Shown in pieces: positions 42,801-50,379 of a DNA stretch of 64,000 bases. The stretch is from NCBI RefSeq assembly GCF_030254645.1, contig NZ_CP116346.1, positions 2,545,973 to 2,609,972 on the forward strand, written 5' to 3'. The notes beneath the pieces are model-generated. The model saw only the letters and a program-made list of their open reading frames with translations. It was not told the DNA's origin and ran no database searches. The position numbers and the translations under genes were made by a program. Source of the stretch: Paucibacter sediminis (GTDB lineage: Bacteria > Pseudomonadota > Gammaproteobacteria > Burkholderiales > Burkholderiaceae_C). Position 1 is the first letter of the stretch; every line of letters starts with the position of its first letter.

Positions 42801-43012
42801 GTGAGGGGGTAGCTGACCTGGTCCTCCACCACCTGCGGCGCCTGGCCGGGGAACTCCGTGTAGACGATCACCTGCACGTCGGAGAGATCGGGCAGGGCGT
42901 CCAGCGGCGTGCGCGCCAGCGCCAGCACGCCGGCCACGACGATGAAGAGCGTGGCCAGCAGCACCAGCACCGGGTTGCGCCCCGACCATTGAATCAGTTT
43001 GGTGAGAAGCAT
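39839..43012 (-). CDS. cusA: RND heavy-metal efflux pump, Cu(I)/Ag(I) type
   Basis: 1057 residues from the ATG at 43012, normal for HME-RND permeases, with two sets of six transmembrane helices and large periplasmic loops. The fourth-helix motif IAIGAMVDAAIVMIENAHKH is the CusA (HME4) pattern for monovalent Cu/Ag, unlike the DGAVV motif of Zn/Co/Cd CzcA. Periplasmic Met-rich positions such as PASLPGMSITKAAEVMQT fit the methionine relay. Works with CusB and CusC as an envelope-spanning pump. Starts 13 bp after cusB. Confidence 0.92.
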   Translation of the reverse strand: MLLTKLIQWSGRNPVLVLLATLFIVVAGVLALARTPLDALPDLSDVQVIVYTEFPGQAPQVVEDQVSYPLTTAMLAVPRSKVVRGFSFFGASFVYVIFEDGTDIYWARSRVLEYLNFAASRLPKGVTPTLGPDATGVGWVYQYVLLAKNKTLAELRTIQDWYLRYQLTKAPGVAEVASLGGFVQTYQVTVDPMRLRSYGIPLAKVAQAIRDSNRDVGGRVVEMAETEYMVRGRGYLRGKADIEMLALKSEGGAPVLIRDVARVELAPDERRGLAELNGEGEVVSGIAMSRYGQNALEVIHNIKAKVAEVAAGLPEGVSIQAVYDRSELIERAIATLKRTLVEESLIVAAVCVVFLMHLRSALVAMLMLPVGVLMAFIAMHALGINANLMSLGGIAIAIGAMVDAAIVMIENAHKHLERLPAGHTLQQRSAAMLAACQEVGPALFFSLLIITVSFLPVFTLESQEGRLFAPLAYTKTFSMAGAALLSVTLVPVLMLLFIRGQVMPEARNPVNRLLIWLYRPVIAWVLRWQKLSIALALLVLGCSWWPASQLGSEFMPTLNEGSLLYMPASLPGMSITKAAEVMQTQDKLIKSFPEVASVFGKAGRANSATDPAPVEMFETVINLKPESEWRPGMTMDKLIAELDGALQFPGISNAWTMPIKARIDMLSTGIRTPIGIKVFGRDLAEMERLAQQIERVVKAVSGTTSAFAERLTGGSYLNIEPDREALARLGISVGELQELIATALGGEMVSTAVEGRERFGITVRYPRALRSSPEQIAAEVMVPLMNGGVVPLGQVARVQVARGAPGIRTENALLSAYIFVDIRGRDIGSYVAEARRAVAEQVVFPPGYYISWSGQFEYMERAIAKMKVVVPITLLTIFLLLYLNFRRLTETLIVMLSVPFALVGGVWLMWWLGYNLSVAVAVGFIALAGVAAETGVVMLIYLDHAWRDAQARCAAAGRAAGASELYAAVMEGAVERVRPKMMTVVAIMAGLLPIMWGSGAGSEVMSRIAAPMVGGMISSTVLTLAVIPALYALLKRWELRRGAAKVAVSDTASPAQP

Positions 43013-43025
43013 GGCGGCGCCCTCC

Positions 43026-44336
43026 TCAATGAGCCGCAGAGGCTGCCGAAGCCGGCGCCATGCCCTGCACCGCGGCCTTGAGATTGCTCTCGGCATCGAT
43101 CAGGAAGTTGGCCGAGGTCACCACCTGCTCGCCCGCCCGCAGGCCCTTGCGCACCTCCACATAATCCTGCGCATGCGCGCCCAGCTCGACCTCGCGCGGC
43201 TCGAAGCGGCCCTCCTTGAGCTGCACCAGCACCAGCTTGCGCAAGCCGGTATCGAGCACCGCTGATTCGGGCACCGCCAGCACCGGCGCCGCGCTGCCCA
43301 CCGCCAGCTCGACCTGGGCGAACATGGCGGGCTTGAGCAGGCCGCCGGGGTTGGCCAGCTCCACCCGCACCGGCACCGTGCGGTTCTCGGCCTTCAGGGT
43401 GGGGTAGATGTAGCCGATGCGGCCCGTGAAGCGCCGGCCCGGGTAGGCGTCCAGGCTCACCGTGGCCGCGGCGCCGGGCTTCACCAGGGCCAGGTCTTGC
43501 TCGAACACCTCGGCGATGACCCAGACGCTGGAGAGGTCGGTGATCTGGTAGAGGGTCTCACCGGCCATGAAGCGCATGCCCTGCTGGGCCTTCTTCTCGG
43601 TGACGATGCCCGACACCGGCGAGGCAAAGCTGAGCGTGCGCTGCACCTGGCCGGTCTGCTGCAAGGCGGCCACCTGGGCGGGCGAGAGATCCCAGTTGCG
43701 CAGCCGTGCCAGGCCGGATTCGGCCAACTGCTGCAGGCCGCGCTGAGCCTCGCTGCCCGCCTGTTGCATGGCCTGTGCGCCCTGCGCGGCCAGCAGGACC
43801 TCGCGCTGGGCCGCCAGCAGCTCGGGGCTGTAGGCCTCGAACAAGACCTGACCCTTGGCCACGAACTGGCCGGTGGCGTTGACGTGCAGGCGCTCCACAT
43901 AGCCCTCGAACTTGGGCGCCACCACGGCGATGCGGCGCTCGTCGGCCTCCACCCGGCCGGCGGCGCGCAGGCCGCGGCCCAGCACGCGCAGGGCCGCGGC
44001 CTCGCTGCGCACGCCCAGTTTTTGAATCTTCTCGGTGCTGATCTTGAGCGTGGCGGCGTTGTTGCTGCTCGCGGGCGCCTCGTCTTCGTCGGCATAGACG
44101 GGGATGTAGTCCATGCCCATCTCGTCCTTCTTGGGCACCGGCGAGGTGTCGGCCAGGCCCATGGGGTTGCGGTAGTAGAGCGGCTTGCGCACCGGGGCGG
44201 CGGCGGAGGTGGCCGGCGCGGCGGCGCTGCTGCCGCCATGCTGCGTCTGGGTGCCGAGCCAGTAGCCGCCACCGGCAGCGGCAAGGGCCAGCAGGATGAC
44301 GGCGAGGAAAAAAAGCATGGTCTTGTTGTTGCTCAC
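43026..44336 (-). CDS. cusB: RND efflux periplasmic adaptor subunit, CusB-like
   Basis: 436 residues. N-terminal membrane anchor (FFLAVILLALAAAGGGYWLG), then the heavy-metal-binding domain YRNPMGLADTSPVPKKDEMG with YIPVY (residues about 54-82), a known metal-capture segment of CusB-type adaptors. Lipoyl and beta-barrel domains follow (VVAPKFEGYVERLHVNATGQ; FASPVSGIVTEKKAQQGM). Residues are in the right order for an adaptor bridging CusA and CusC. Overlaps cusC by 4 bp. Confidence 0.9.
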   Translation of the reverse strand: MSNNKTMLFFLAVILLALAAAGGGYWLGTQTQHGGSSAAAPATSAAAPVRKPLYYRNPMGLADTSPVPKKDEMGMDYIPVYADEDEAPASSNNAATLKISTEKIQKLGVRSEAAALRVLGRGLRAAGRVEADERRIAVVAPKFEGYVERLHVNATGQFVAKGQVLFEAYSPELLAAQREVLLAAQGAQAMQQAGSEAQRGLQQLAESGLARLRNWDLSPAQVAALQQTGQVQRTLSFASPVSGIVTEKKAQQGMRFMAGETLYQITDLSSVWVIAEVFEQDLALVKPGAAATVSLDAYPGRRFTGRIGYIYPTLKAENRTVPVRVELANPGGLLKPAMFAQVELAVGSAAPVLAVPESAVLDTGLRKLVLVQLKEGRFEPREVELGAHAQDYVEVRKGLRAGEQVVTSANFLIDAESNLKAAVQGMAPASAASAAH

Positions 44337-45613
44337 AGCTCTTCTCCCAACAGGCGTTCGATCTCGGCCAGGGCCATGCGGGCCTCGACCTGGGTTTTCA
44401 GCAGCGCCATCCGGCTGCGCCGGATCTGGCCCTGGGCCTCCAGCAGCATCGCGAACTCGGCCTTGCCGCTCTCGTAGCCGGCCAGCGCCGACTGCAGCGC
44501 CAGCTCTGCCTGCGGCAGCATCTGCCTGGCAATCAGCTGTTCGCTCTGGCGCGCCGCCTCCAGCGCCGCCAGCCGGCCGGCCAGCTCGCCCAGCAGCTGG
44601 TTCGTCAGCGCCTCGCTGCGCGCACGCGCCGCCTCGGCCATGGCCGCGGCCTCGCGCTCCTGGCTGCGCCGCGCGCCCTGCTGCAGCGGCAGATTCAGCT
44701 CCAGCATCAGGCCCCAGGTGGTGATGCGCGAACCCATCTGCGAGGGCGAGATGCCGACGTTGAGGTCGGGATAGCGGTTGCGATCCACCAGTTCCTGGCC
44801 CTTGCGCGCGGCGGCCAGGCGGGCCTGCTCGGCGCGCAGCAGCGGGTTGTTCAGGCGGGCGCGCTCGGCCAGGCCGGCGGCGTCGGCGGTGCTCAACACC
44901 GGCAGCGGTGGCAGGGCGGGCGGGTCCGCCAGCGGCGTAGCGGCGGGGCGCGCCAGCAGGCCGTTGAGCCTGGCCAGCAGCTGGCGCTGCTCGGCCTCCA
45001 GCATCAGCAGCTCGCCGCGCATGGCGGTCTGCTCCAGCTGGGCGCGCAGGGCATCCTGCTGGCCGGCAAGGCCTTGCGCATAGCGCAGCTGGGCCGCCTG
45101 CTCCAGCCGCACGCCCAGGGCCAGCAATTCACGCGTCAGTGTTGCGCTGCCGGCGGCACGGGCGAGCTCCGCATAGCTGCTCTTGACGCGCATCGCCAGC
45201 TCGGCCCAGCTGGCCGCGGCGCGCGCCTCGGCCTCGCGGGCCTGGGCGTCGGCCTGCTCGCGGCGCAGCTCGCGCTTGCCCCAGCCGGGCAGGGTCTGCA
45301 TCAAGGTGTACTTGGTCTCGCCGACCTTCCAGGGCAGCAGGTTGGGGCTGCGCTCGCTGCCATAGTTGTTGACGTCCATCAGCTCGACGCGCAGCACCGG
45401 GTCGGGCAGGGCGCCGGCGGGCTGCACGCGCTGGGCCGCGGCATCGGCCTCCAGCCGCATGGCCGCGACTTCGGGGCTTTGCGCGCGGGCCAGCGCCAGC
45501 AGGGCCGGCAGCTCCTGCGCACCGGCGCCCAGGCTGCAGGCCAGCAGGGCGACGGCCAGGCAAGAGCGCGGCGCCTTCAGGGAAAAATGAAAGCAGAGTT
45601 CTTCATCAGGCAT
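44333..45613 (-). CDS. cusC: TolC-family outer membrane efflux protein, CusC-like
   Basis: 426 residues with signal sequence SCLAVALLACSLGAGAQE and two long alternating helix repeats (outer-membrane factor). GKRELRREQADAQAREAEAR is the first repeat; LNLPLQQGARRSQEREAAAM the second. Partner of CusB and CusA for export of Cu/Ag across the outer membrane. Part of the coupled minus-strand unit cusC-cusB-cusA-esterase; the 45-bp gap upstream contains a 12-bp palindrome GGCAGCGCTGCC (45642-45653). Confidence 0.88.
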   Translation of the reverse strand: MPDEELCFHFSLKAPRSCLAVALLACSLGAGAQELPALLALARAQSPEVAAMRLEADAAAQRVQPAGALPDPVLRVELMDVNNYGSERSPNLLPWKVGETKYTLMQTLPGWGKRELRREQADAQAREAEARAAASWAELAMRVKSSYAELARAAGSATLTRELLALGVRLEQAAQLRYAQGLAGQQDALRAQLEQTAMRGELLMLEAEQRQLLARLNGLLARPAATPLADPPALPPLPVLSTADAAGLAERARLNNPLLRAEQARLAAARKGQELVDRNRYPDLNVGISPSQMGSRITTWGLMLELNLPLQQGARRSQEREAAAMAEAARARSEALTNQLLGELAGRLAALEAARQSEQLIARQMLPQAELALQSALAGYESGKAEFAMLLEAQGQIRRSRMALLKTQVEARMALAEIERLLGEEL

Positions 45614-45658
45614 GGTGATCCTCGGTTGATGCGTAACGGCAGGCAGCGCTGCCGCCGA

Positions 45659-46036
45659 TCAATTCCGCAGGATCAGGAGCGCAAGATAGAGCGGTGGGTC
45701 ACCCGGGTGGCTGGCCGGGGGCGCGGCGCGCTGCAGCAGCTGCAAGCCAGGCGCCGGCGCCGCCGGCAGCGGTTGCACCAGCAGCAGGCCGGCGGGGTTG
45801 CATTGCAGGTCCGGCAGCGCATGGGCCGCGCTGGCCTGGGCCGCCTGGGTGCAATGGGCCTTGCAGAGCTGGGGCTGCGCGGGGTCGGCCATGGCGGCCA
45901 TGCCCTGGCAGTCGGGCATGTTTTTTCTTTGCTGCAGCTGTGGGCAGGCATAGGCGGCGGTGGCCAGCTGCATGAACAGCATCGCCACCATCAGGGCGCC
46001 GCTGAGCCAGCGCCGCAAGCCTTTTGAGATTGCCAT
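45659..46036 (-). CDS. Small exported Cys-containing protein (DUF2946-like)
   Basis: 125 residues. Signal or anchor segment LSGALMVAMLFMQLATAAYA, then a Cys/Met-containing middle (CPQLQQRKNMPDCQGMAAMA; CKAHC) and a Pro-rich tail. Genes of this kind (DUF2946 and relatives) commonly sit at the head of cus/cop operons in betaproteobacteria. Probably periplasmic copper-related; not proven. First gene of the copper unit, ending 45 bp before cusC. Confidence 0.7.
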   Translation of the reverse strand: MAISKGLRRWLSGALMVAMLFMQLATAAYACPQLQQRKNMPDCQGMAAMADPAQPQLCKAHCTQAAQASAAHALPDLQCNPAGLLLVQPLPAAPAPGLQLLQRAAPPASHPGDPPLYLALLILRN

Positions 46037-46209
46037 GGACGCAGCTTAGCGCGGGTGGCTCGGTGAAGGTTGATGTGTGTCAAGCCGCGCGCAGGGGAGC
46101 GACAAGGCGTGGCTGGCGCTGGGTGCCTCAGCCCATTTCGGCTTTCTAGCGGAGGATCAGCGCTTTCACTTCTTACTTACTCCCACGGCGGCGGACGGGC
46201 GCCTGGGCT

Positions 46210-46851
46210 TCAGCCACGCTCGTCATCGTGCAACAAGCTCATCACCTTGGTGGTGATGATGTCCACCGCCGGACCGTTGGCGCCGTGCGGCAGGATCACG
46301 TCGGCGTTGCGCTTGGTCGGCTCAATGAACTGCTTGTGCATGGGGCGCACGGTTTCCAGGTACTGCTGCACCACAGACTCGGTGCTGCGGCCACGCTCCG
46401 AAATATCGCGCTGCAGCCGACGGATGAACCGCACGTCCGAGGCCGTGTCCACATAAATCTTCAGCGACATCATGTTGCGCAGCTTGGTGTCGTACAAGGC
46501 GAACAGGCCCTCGACCACGATCACCGGTGCGGGCTTCACGGTAATGGTTTCGCTGGAGCGGTTGTCGGCCGAGAAGTCATACACCGGCATCTCGATCGCC
46601 TCACCCTTGCGCAGCGCGGCCAGATGCTGCGCCATCAGCGGCCAGTCAAAGGCATCGGGATGGTCGTAGTTCTGCTTGCGCCGGTCCTCAGGCGGCATGT
46701 GGGACTGGTCCCGGTAGTAGTCATCCTGCATCACCACCGCCACCTTCTCCGGCCCGATGGCGGCCAAGACCTGGCGCGTCACCGTCGATTTGCCGCTGCC
46801 GCTGCCCCCTGCGACACCGATGACGAAAGGCTTCTGAGGGGTTTTTGGCAT
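46210..46851 (-). CDS. udk: Uridine/cytidine kinase
   Basis: 213 residues from the ATG at 46851. Walker A GVAGGSGSGKSTVTRQVL, the uridine-binding loop DDYYRDQSHMP, YDHPDAFDWPLM, and RFIRRLQRDISERGRSTESV. Phosphorylates uridine and cytidine with ATP/GTP in pyrimidine salvage. A longer frame to 47046 adds an implausible leader and is rejected. Core gene forming the left border of the integron region. Confidence 0.93.
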   Translation of the reverse strand: MPKTPQKPFVIGVAGGSGSGKSTVTRQVLAAIGPEKVAVVMQDDYYRDQSHMPPEDRRKQNYDHPDAFDWPLMAQHLAALRKGEAIEMPVYDFSADNRSSETITVKPAPVIVVEGLFALYDTKLRNMMSLKIYVDTASDVRFIRRLQRDISERGRSTESVVQQYLETVRPMHKQFIEPTKRNADVILPHGANGPAVDIITTKVMSLLHDDERG

Positions 46852-47143
46852 GAGGTAGGGGTGCGTGCTTGGGTGATGCCTGGGAATGTACAAGCTGGCG
46901 AGCAGATGTTGAGCGGCCTCGGGGGCCGCATCAGGCTGGTCTGAGTCGTTCGAATCGGAGAGGCCACCGGATGGCTGCAATCTCCAAGATCGGCAATTGG
47001 ATGTCTGCAGCCCTTGTCGGCCACCACCCCGACCCGGGCCCTTCACGACGATTCGCCGGGCCTGCAGGCAAAATCCACATGATCAGGGCGAGCCTGGCAT
47101 CAGGCCTGCCGGGAAGCCCACCTTGAAGAATGGAGCAGCATCA

Positions 47144-47584
47144 ATGGCACTGACGAAGAAGGGCGAGTTCTGGTACGGGACGACGTCCGGCGACACCCAA
47201 GCCGAACTGCGCAGCTACAGCATTGCGAATCGCCATGAGACCGTCAGGTTTGCCGCGTCCAAATGTGATTGCGGGTGCCGGACCTTCGCGCTGCAGACGG
47301 ATGAAGAAGCCGGCGTGGCAATCCGCACCTGCACCGACTGCGGGCAGGAACACCTGATGGGCGACAGCGCGGACTACGTTGAAGAAGCCGCGCCCGAGAC
47401 GCACGAGTGCGTGTGCGAGAACGAGGTGTTCGAGCTGATGTCCGGCGTCTCCGTGCACGAGGGCACACATAACGTACGCTGGTACTACATCGCTTGCCAC
47501 TGCGTGGAATGCAATCTGGTCGGGGTCTTCGCAGACTGGAAGTGCGAAGCTGGTGATGCGGCGGCTTTCCTCGCCAAGGTATGA
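47144..47584 (+). CDS. Zinc-ribbon-like hypothetical protein
   Basis: 146 residues from the ATG at 47144. Cysteine clusters CDCGC (43-47), CTDCG (about 65), CVCENE (about 90) and CHCVEC (about 122-127) suggest one or two structural zinc sites. The start MALTKKGEFWYGTTSGDTQA is soluble and no export signal is seen. Function unknown. It occupies the place where an intI gene would be expected next to attI, but it is on the opposite strand to a normal intI and has no integrase features. Confidence 0.75.
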   Translation: MALTKKGEFWYGTTSGDTQAELRSYSIANRHETVRFAASKCDCGCRTFALQTDEEAGVAIRTCTDCGQEHLMGDSADYVEEAAPETHECVCENEVFELMSGVSVHEGTHNVRWYYIACHCVECNLVGVFADWKCEAGDAAAFLAKV

Positions 47585-47831
47585 GCGGCCGAACCCCGGA
47601 GGACTTCAGGATCAGGCTGAGGGCAGGCGTTCAACGATTACCGCTTTCAGGCCGACAAAGCGGCATAGATCGTGCCGCGGCAGCCCATTCGATCACGAGT
47701 ACCAACCGAGTGCGGGGCGATTCAAATGGAGCTGACCACGTGCCGGTTTCATCGGTCTGTTCATGCAGTGTGAATTGACGGCCCATTGGTCATAATCCAG
47801 CAATGGCGCGGCATGCAGGCCGGGGAGGCGT
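47585..47831. other. Gene-free stretch left of attI, integrase absent
   Basis: Together with the attI-like site this is a 315-bp stretch without a gene. In an intact class 1-like integron intI would start here and read leftwards. I checked the minus-strand frames and see no IntI-like sequence; all are closed within about 40 codons. A TTGACG at 47775 and CATAAT at 47791 are only 10 bp apart, too close for a sigma-70 promoter, so no convincing cassette promoter is seen. Confidence 0.6.
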
Positions 47832-47896
47832 CCGATGTTATGCAGACAGGTTCCGGTGTTATGCAGCAAATCTGTCGCCCTACAACCTAGTTAGGC
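47832..47896 (+). other. attI1-like integron recombination site
   Basis: The sequence CCGATGTTATGCAGACAGG, then GGTGTTATGCAGCA, then TGTCGCCCTACAACCTAGTT ending in the core GTTAGGC (47890-47896) follows the class 1 attI1 plan closely: two ATGTTATGC-type integrase-binding repeats, the TCGCCCTAnAACnnAGTTAGGC end, and the same 42-bp spacing from the second repeat to the core. Recombination would fall between G47890 and T47891. Six cassettes follow directly in the expected orientation. Confidence 0.85.
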
Positions 47897-47899
47897 GTC

Positions 47900-48262
47900 A
47901 TGGCCACCACTCTCTGCCCAATCTGCTCGACGTCACTGTCAGAACGTGACGTTGCACCATGTTTCGACTGCGGCCACTCCGAATCTGAGTTGGATGAGTT
48001 CAGGCGCGACGAGCATGAATACAACTCCTTTGAGCTTTGGGGTCACGAGCTCGTTCTTTGCGACTTCTGCGATGCAGACTTCGGCTCCTACTTCCCGGGG
48101 CATTGGGGGCTGCCAGCGGGGACGTTGCCTGACTACCCGCTTCATTTGGTTGGGCCCGCTGAAGCATTGGCAATCACTAAGGATTCGTACTGCTCCAAAT
48201 GCAAGCACCGGCTTGCGTTTCTCCGCGTTCTGGCCGCAGTGAGGAAGCAAAATGCCGCCTAA
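47900..48262 (+). CDS. Cassette 1: zinc-ribbon hypothetical protein
   Basis: 120 residues. Paired cysteines CPICS (6-9), CFDCG (about 21-24), CDFCDA (about 54) and CSKCKH (about 98) point to two structural zinc knuckles. Function unknown. The ATG is 4 bp after the attI core GTTAGGC, so translation has no room for a Shine-Dalgarno inside the cassette. The stop codon TAA lies within the first core of attC1 (GCCTAAC). Confidence 0.8.
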   Translation: MATTLCPICSTSLSERDVAPCFDCGHSESELDEFRRDEHEYNSFELWGHELVLCDFCDADFGSYFPGHWGLPAGTLPDYPLHLVGPAEALAITKDSYCSKCKHRLAFLRVLAAVRKQNAA

Positions 48263-48325
48263 CCAGTCGCTCGAGCCGACTCGCGTCGGCAAGCCGCCGC
48301 TCGCGGCTCAGCTTCAACGTTAGGC
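48257..48325 (+). repeat. attC1, 69 bp
   Basis: Starts GCCTAAC and ends GTTAGGC. Arms GAGCCGACTCGC/GCGGCTCAGCTTC pair to give the integrase-recognised hairpin, with a short terminal loop. Nearly identical to attC4 (4 differences) and attC6 (3 differences). Confidence 0.93.
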
Positions 48326-48332
48326 ATCACGA

Positions 48333-48992
48333 ATGGAAACGCTCACACTCGATTCATTGGGCGACTTACATCGCCACATCGAACCTCACGGAAGGGCGTT
48401 TGTCTATCGTGGCGTTTCGGATGTCGCCAGGCATAAACTCGTCCCAACGATCGGACGTTCAACTTCTGATCTCGAAGCCACCCTCAAAGTTGAGCAAGAG
48501 CTATTGTGGCTTTTCAAGTCGCACGCAAGGCCCTTCGTGCCGCACCAACCAAGAAGCGACTGGGAGTGGCTATCGCTTGCCCAGCATCACGGCTTGCCTA
48601 CACGCCTTCTTGATTGGACACGCAATCCACTAGTCGGATTGTTCTTCGCATGCCGCTCGTCACCGGCCGAAGACGGCGCTCTGTACTGTCTCCACGCGCC
48701 CGAACTGCTCAATCCCGGCGTTGACACAGATCCATGGAACGTTGCGCGCCCTACGTTGGTCTTGCCTGCGCATGTGACTCCTAGACTGTCGGCGCAAGCC
48801 GGACTGTTCAGCATCCACCCGAACCCAACTGATCCACTGCTGCTCAACGACGACATGAAACTGATCGTTCGGGCAGATGCAAAGCATGCTTTGCTTGAAG
48901 CATTGGCTCAGTATGGCGTTCATGCAGGCAGCATGTTTCCCGATCTTGATGGTCTATGCGCCCAACTGACGTGGCTGAAGTTTCAGCAGTGA
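48333..48992 (+). CDS. Cassette 2: FRG domain protein
   Basis: 219 residues. The FRG signature is the early [20 protein letters not shown] and the later [20 protein letters not shown] with [11 protein letters not shown] domains are found in predicted defence and abortive-infection proteins; the biochemical activity is not established. The protein is all FRG with no extra effector domain, so it may act alone or with a host partner. Start is 8 bp after the attC1 core; attC2 begins 1 bp after the stop. Confidence 0.87.
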   Translation: METLTLDSLGDLHRHIEPHGRAFVYRGVSDVARHKLVPTIGRSTSDLEATLKVEQELLWLFKSHARPFVPHQPRSDWEWLSLAQHHGLPTRLLDWTRNPLVGLFFACRSSPAEDGALYCLHAPELLNPGVDTDPWNVARPTLVLPAHVTPRLSAQAGLFSIHPNPTDPLLLNDDMKLIVRADAKHALLEALAQYGVHAGSMFPDLDGLCAQLTWLKFQQ

Positions 48993-48993
48993 T

Positions 48994-49118
48994 GCCTAAT
49001 TGGCCATTCAACCGGAGCGACAACGGTTGGCCACCATGCTCGCGAGGCGCACCTGCCTATCCTGCGCCTCGCGTGCAAGGCGTCCATCCGCTGTCGCCCG
49101 GTTAACTCTGCGTTAGAG
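48994..49118 (+). repeat. attC2, 125 bp
   Basis: Starts GCCTAAT and ends GTTAGAG. Arms TTCAACCGGAGCGACA and TGTCGCCCGGTTAA pair; a large inner loop contains the inverted GCGAGGCGC/GCGCCTCGC. Unrelated in sequence to attC1, showing that cassette 2 came from another source. Confidence 0.88.
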
Positions 49119-49121
49119 CCC

Positions 49122-49442
49122 ATGAAACCACTTAGACCTTGGCGTGAAGTTCTTCAAGACTGGGCGCCGGACCTCTCAGAAAAGTTGGAGCGCCCAGCGG
49201 AAGAGATCCTGTCCAAGGGACTCTCTGCGTACGATTTTTCTCCATCCTCTCTGGTTGAGGTGCGCACCCCTGGTGGCGCGGTTTTCCGTTTTCCCTTTGC
49301 GTTTGCGGCTGTTCGTCCAGGCGCCGCGCAGGCAGCTGTGTTTACTGAGCATGACGGTTACTTGGAGTTTGACCTTCAGGAGGACACCGTAGTCGCTGAG
49401 ATCAAAGAGCACATATACCGGCATGCACAAGATGGGCTCTAA
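49122..49442 (+). CDS. Cassette 3: hypothetical protein
   Basis: 106 residues, no export signal. Segments EVLQDWAPDLSEKLERPAEE and VRTPGGAVFRFPFAFAAVRP suggest a small alpha/beta domain; a final acidic helix (LQEDTVVAEIKEHIYRH). No family recognised. Its ATG lies 3 bp after the attC2 core and its stop TAA is in the attC3 first core. Confidence 0.75.
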   Translation: MKPLRPWREVLQDWAPDLSEKLERPAEEILSKGLSAYDFSPSSLVEVRTPGGAVFRFPFAFAAVRPGAAQAAVFTEHDGYLEFDLQEDTVVAEIKEHIYRHAQDGL

Positions 49443-49496
49443 CAATTCATTTAAGCCGAAGCCGCTTCGCGGATCGGATCAATTCAGGCGTTAGGC
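49437..49496 (+). repeat. attC3, 60 bp
   Basis: Starts CTCTAAC and ends GTTAGGC; about 60 bp, with arms TTTAAGCCGAAGCCGC / GCGGATCGGATCAATT and CTTCGCGG loop. A short classical 59-base-element-type attC, different from attC1 and attC2. Confidence 0.9.
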
Positions 49497-49504
49497 GTCT
49501 TCCG

Positions 49505-49888
49505 ATGTTGCGCATACCGATCTATTCGCCCAAGTTTTGGGCCGCGGTAGCGCTTTGTGCTGCGCTGGCAGTGGCCAATGCAGTTGAACCGCCGCCGATC
49601 CGCATAGTCAAGGGCGCATGCGGGACCTTAAGGTTCGGATCACAACTTGCAAGCGACTACAAATCAGCGCTGGCAATCGTGCAAGCACGTTATGACGCCG
49701 GCGCTTTCTGTACCGCACGAGATGTGCCATGCAGGAACGAGCCTTTCGAGATCACTGTCACGCCTGAGCAAAATACGCGATTCTTCGCGTTGAAAGTCCT
49801 TGATTCAAAAGGGATGCTGGTCCACAGCGTTTCACAGGTGCTCACGACTGACGGGCGCGCATTCAACATTCAGTGGTGTCCGGACTAG
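49505..49888 (+). CDS. Cassette 4: exported hypothetical protein
   Basis: 127 residues. A signal peptide (KFWAAVALCAALAVANAVEP) is followed by about 100 residues with four cysteines (ACGTL, FCTARDVPCRN, WCPD) spaced for two disulfides, and beta-strand pattern EPFEITVTPEQNTRFFALKV. Periplasmic or outer-surface location likely. No family recognised. Start is 8 bp after the attC3 core. Confidence 0.78.
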   Translation: MLRIPIYSPKFWAAVALCAALAVANAVEPPPIRIVKGACGTLRFGSQLASDYKSALAIVQARYDAGAFCTARDVPCRNEPFEITVTPEQNTRFFALKVLDSKGMLVHSVSQVLTTDGRAFNIQWCPD

Positions 49889-49909
49889 CCGCCTCCCTAT
49901 GAACCAGAC

Positions 49910-49978
49910 GCCTAACCTGTCGCTCGAGCCGACTCGCGTCGGCGAGCCGCCACTCGCGGCTCAGCTTCAACGTTGGGC
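49910..49978 (+). repeat. attC4, 69 bp
   Basis: Starts GCCTAAC and ends GTTGGGC. Same family as attC1 with four differences; arms GAGCCGACTCGCG and CGCGGCTCAGCTTC conserved. Confidence 0.92.
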
Positions 49979-49981
49979 ATC

Positions 49982-50299
49982 ATGAAGGCAGAACCTAGTT
50001 ACCTCGCGGATTTGGGCGAACTGGCTACGCTCAAGAACGCCATCGGTGGCTGGTACCACCAGGACGCCTACCTCGACTTCGAGACAGACGAGGACATCTG
50101 GCAGAGCATCGTCGAAGGGCTAGGCGAAGACGGAATGCATCGCCTTACCGCTCAGATCAGTGAACTTCTCGCAAGGAAGGACCACGAGGTTCTCGAACTC
50201 TGGAATGCCAACTCACACTGCCACGGGTTCGCCAATGCCCACGAAGCTCGCGAGTTTCTTGGGTCGATGGTTTGGTTTTTCAAAGGAGCCGCGAAGTGA
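49982..50299 (+). CDS. Cassette 5: CdiI-like immunity protein candidate
   Basis: 105 residues from the ATG at 49982; a TTG 9 bp earlier lies in the attC core and is unlikely. KNAIGGWYHQDAYLDFETDE and AREFLGSMVWFF resemble the contact-dependent growth-inhibition immunity family (CdiI_2 type: GGYFHQDW...). If correct, it protects against the toxin tip of a CdiA-like protein; no cdiA or toxin is present in this window, so it would be an orphan immunity gene. The assignment rests on motif resemblance. Confidence 0.6.
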   Translation: MKAEPSYLADLGELATLKNAIGGWYHQDAYLDFETDEDIWQSIVEGLGEDGMHRLTAQISELLARKDHEVLELWNANSHCHGFANAHEAREFLGSMVWFFKGAAK

Positions 50300-50300
50300 T

Positions 50301-50369
50301 GCCCAACCCTGCGCTCGAGCGGACCTGCGCCAGCTACGCTTTCTCGTCCGCTTATCTTTAACGTTAGGC
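50301..50369 (+). repeat. attC5, 69 bp
   Basis: Starts GCCCAAC and ends GTTAGGC. It has the same length and outer arms (CGCTCGAGCGGAC / GTCCGCTTATC) as attC1 but a diverged centre, indicating a more distant relative of the same attC family. Confidence 0.88.
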
Positions 50370-50379
50370 GTCAACCCAC

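Noticed and set aside
45642-45653. GGCAGCGCTGCC palindrome, repeated at 62619-62630, as a shared operator
   Set aside because: A GC-rich 12-mer occurring twice in very GC-rich DNA next to gene ends is better explained as part of terminator-like hairpins.
47144-47584. The zinc-ribbon gene as a remnant or replacement of intI
   Set aside because: It is on the plus strand, 146 residues, Cys-rich, with none of the RHRY or IntI-specific patterns of an integron integrase.
47775-47796. TTGACG and CATAAT as a cassette promoter before attI
   Set aside because: They are only 10 bp apart, incompatible with the 16-18 bp spacing of sigma-70 promoters.
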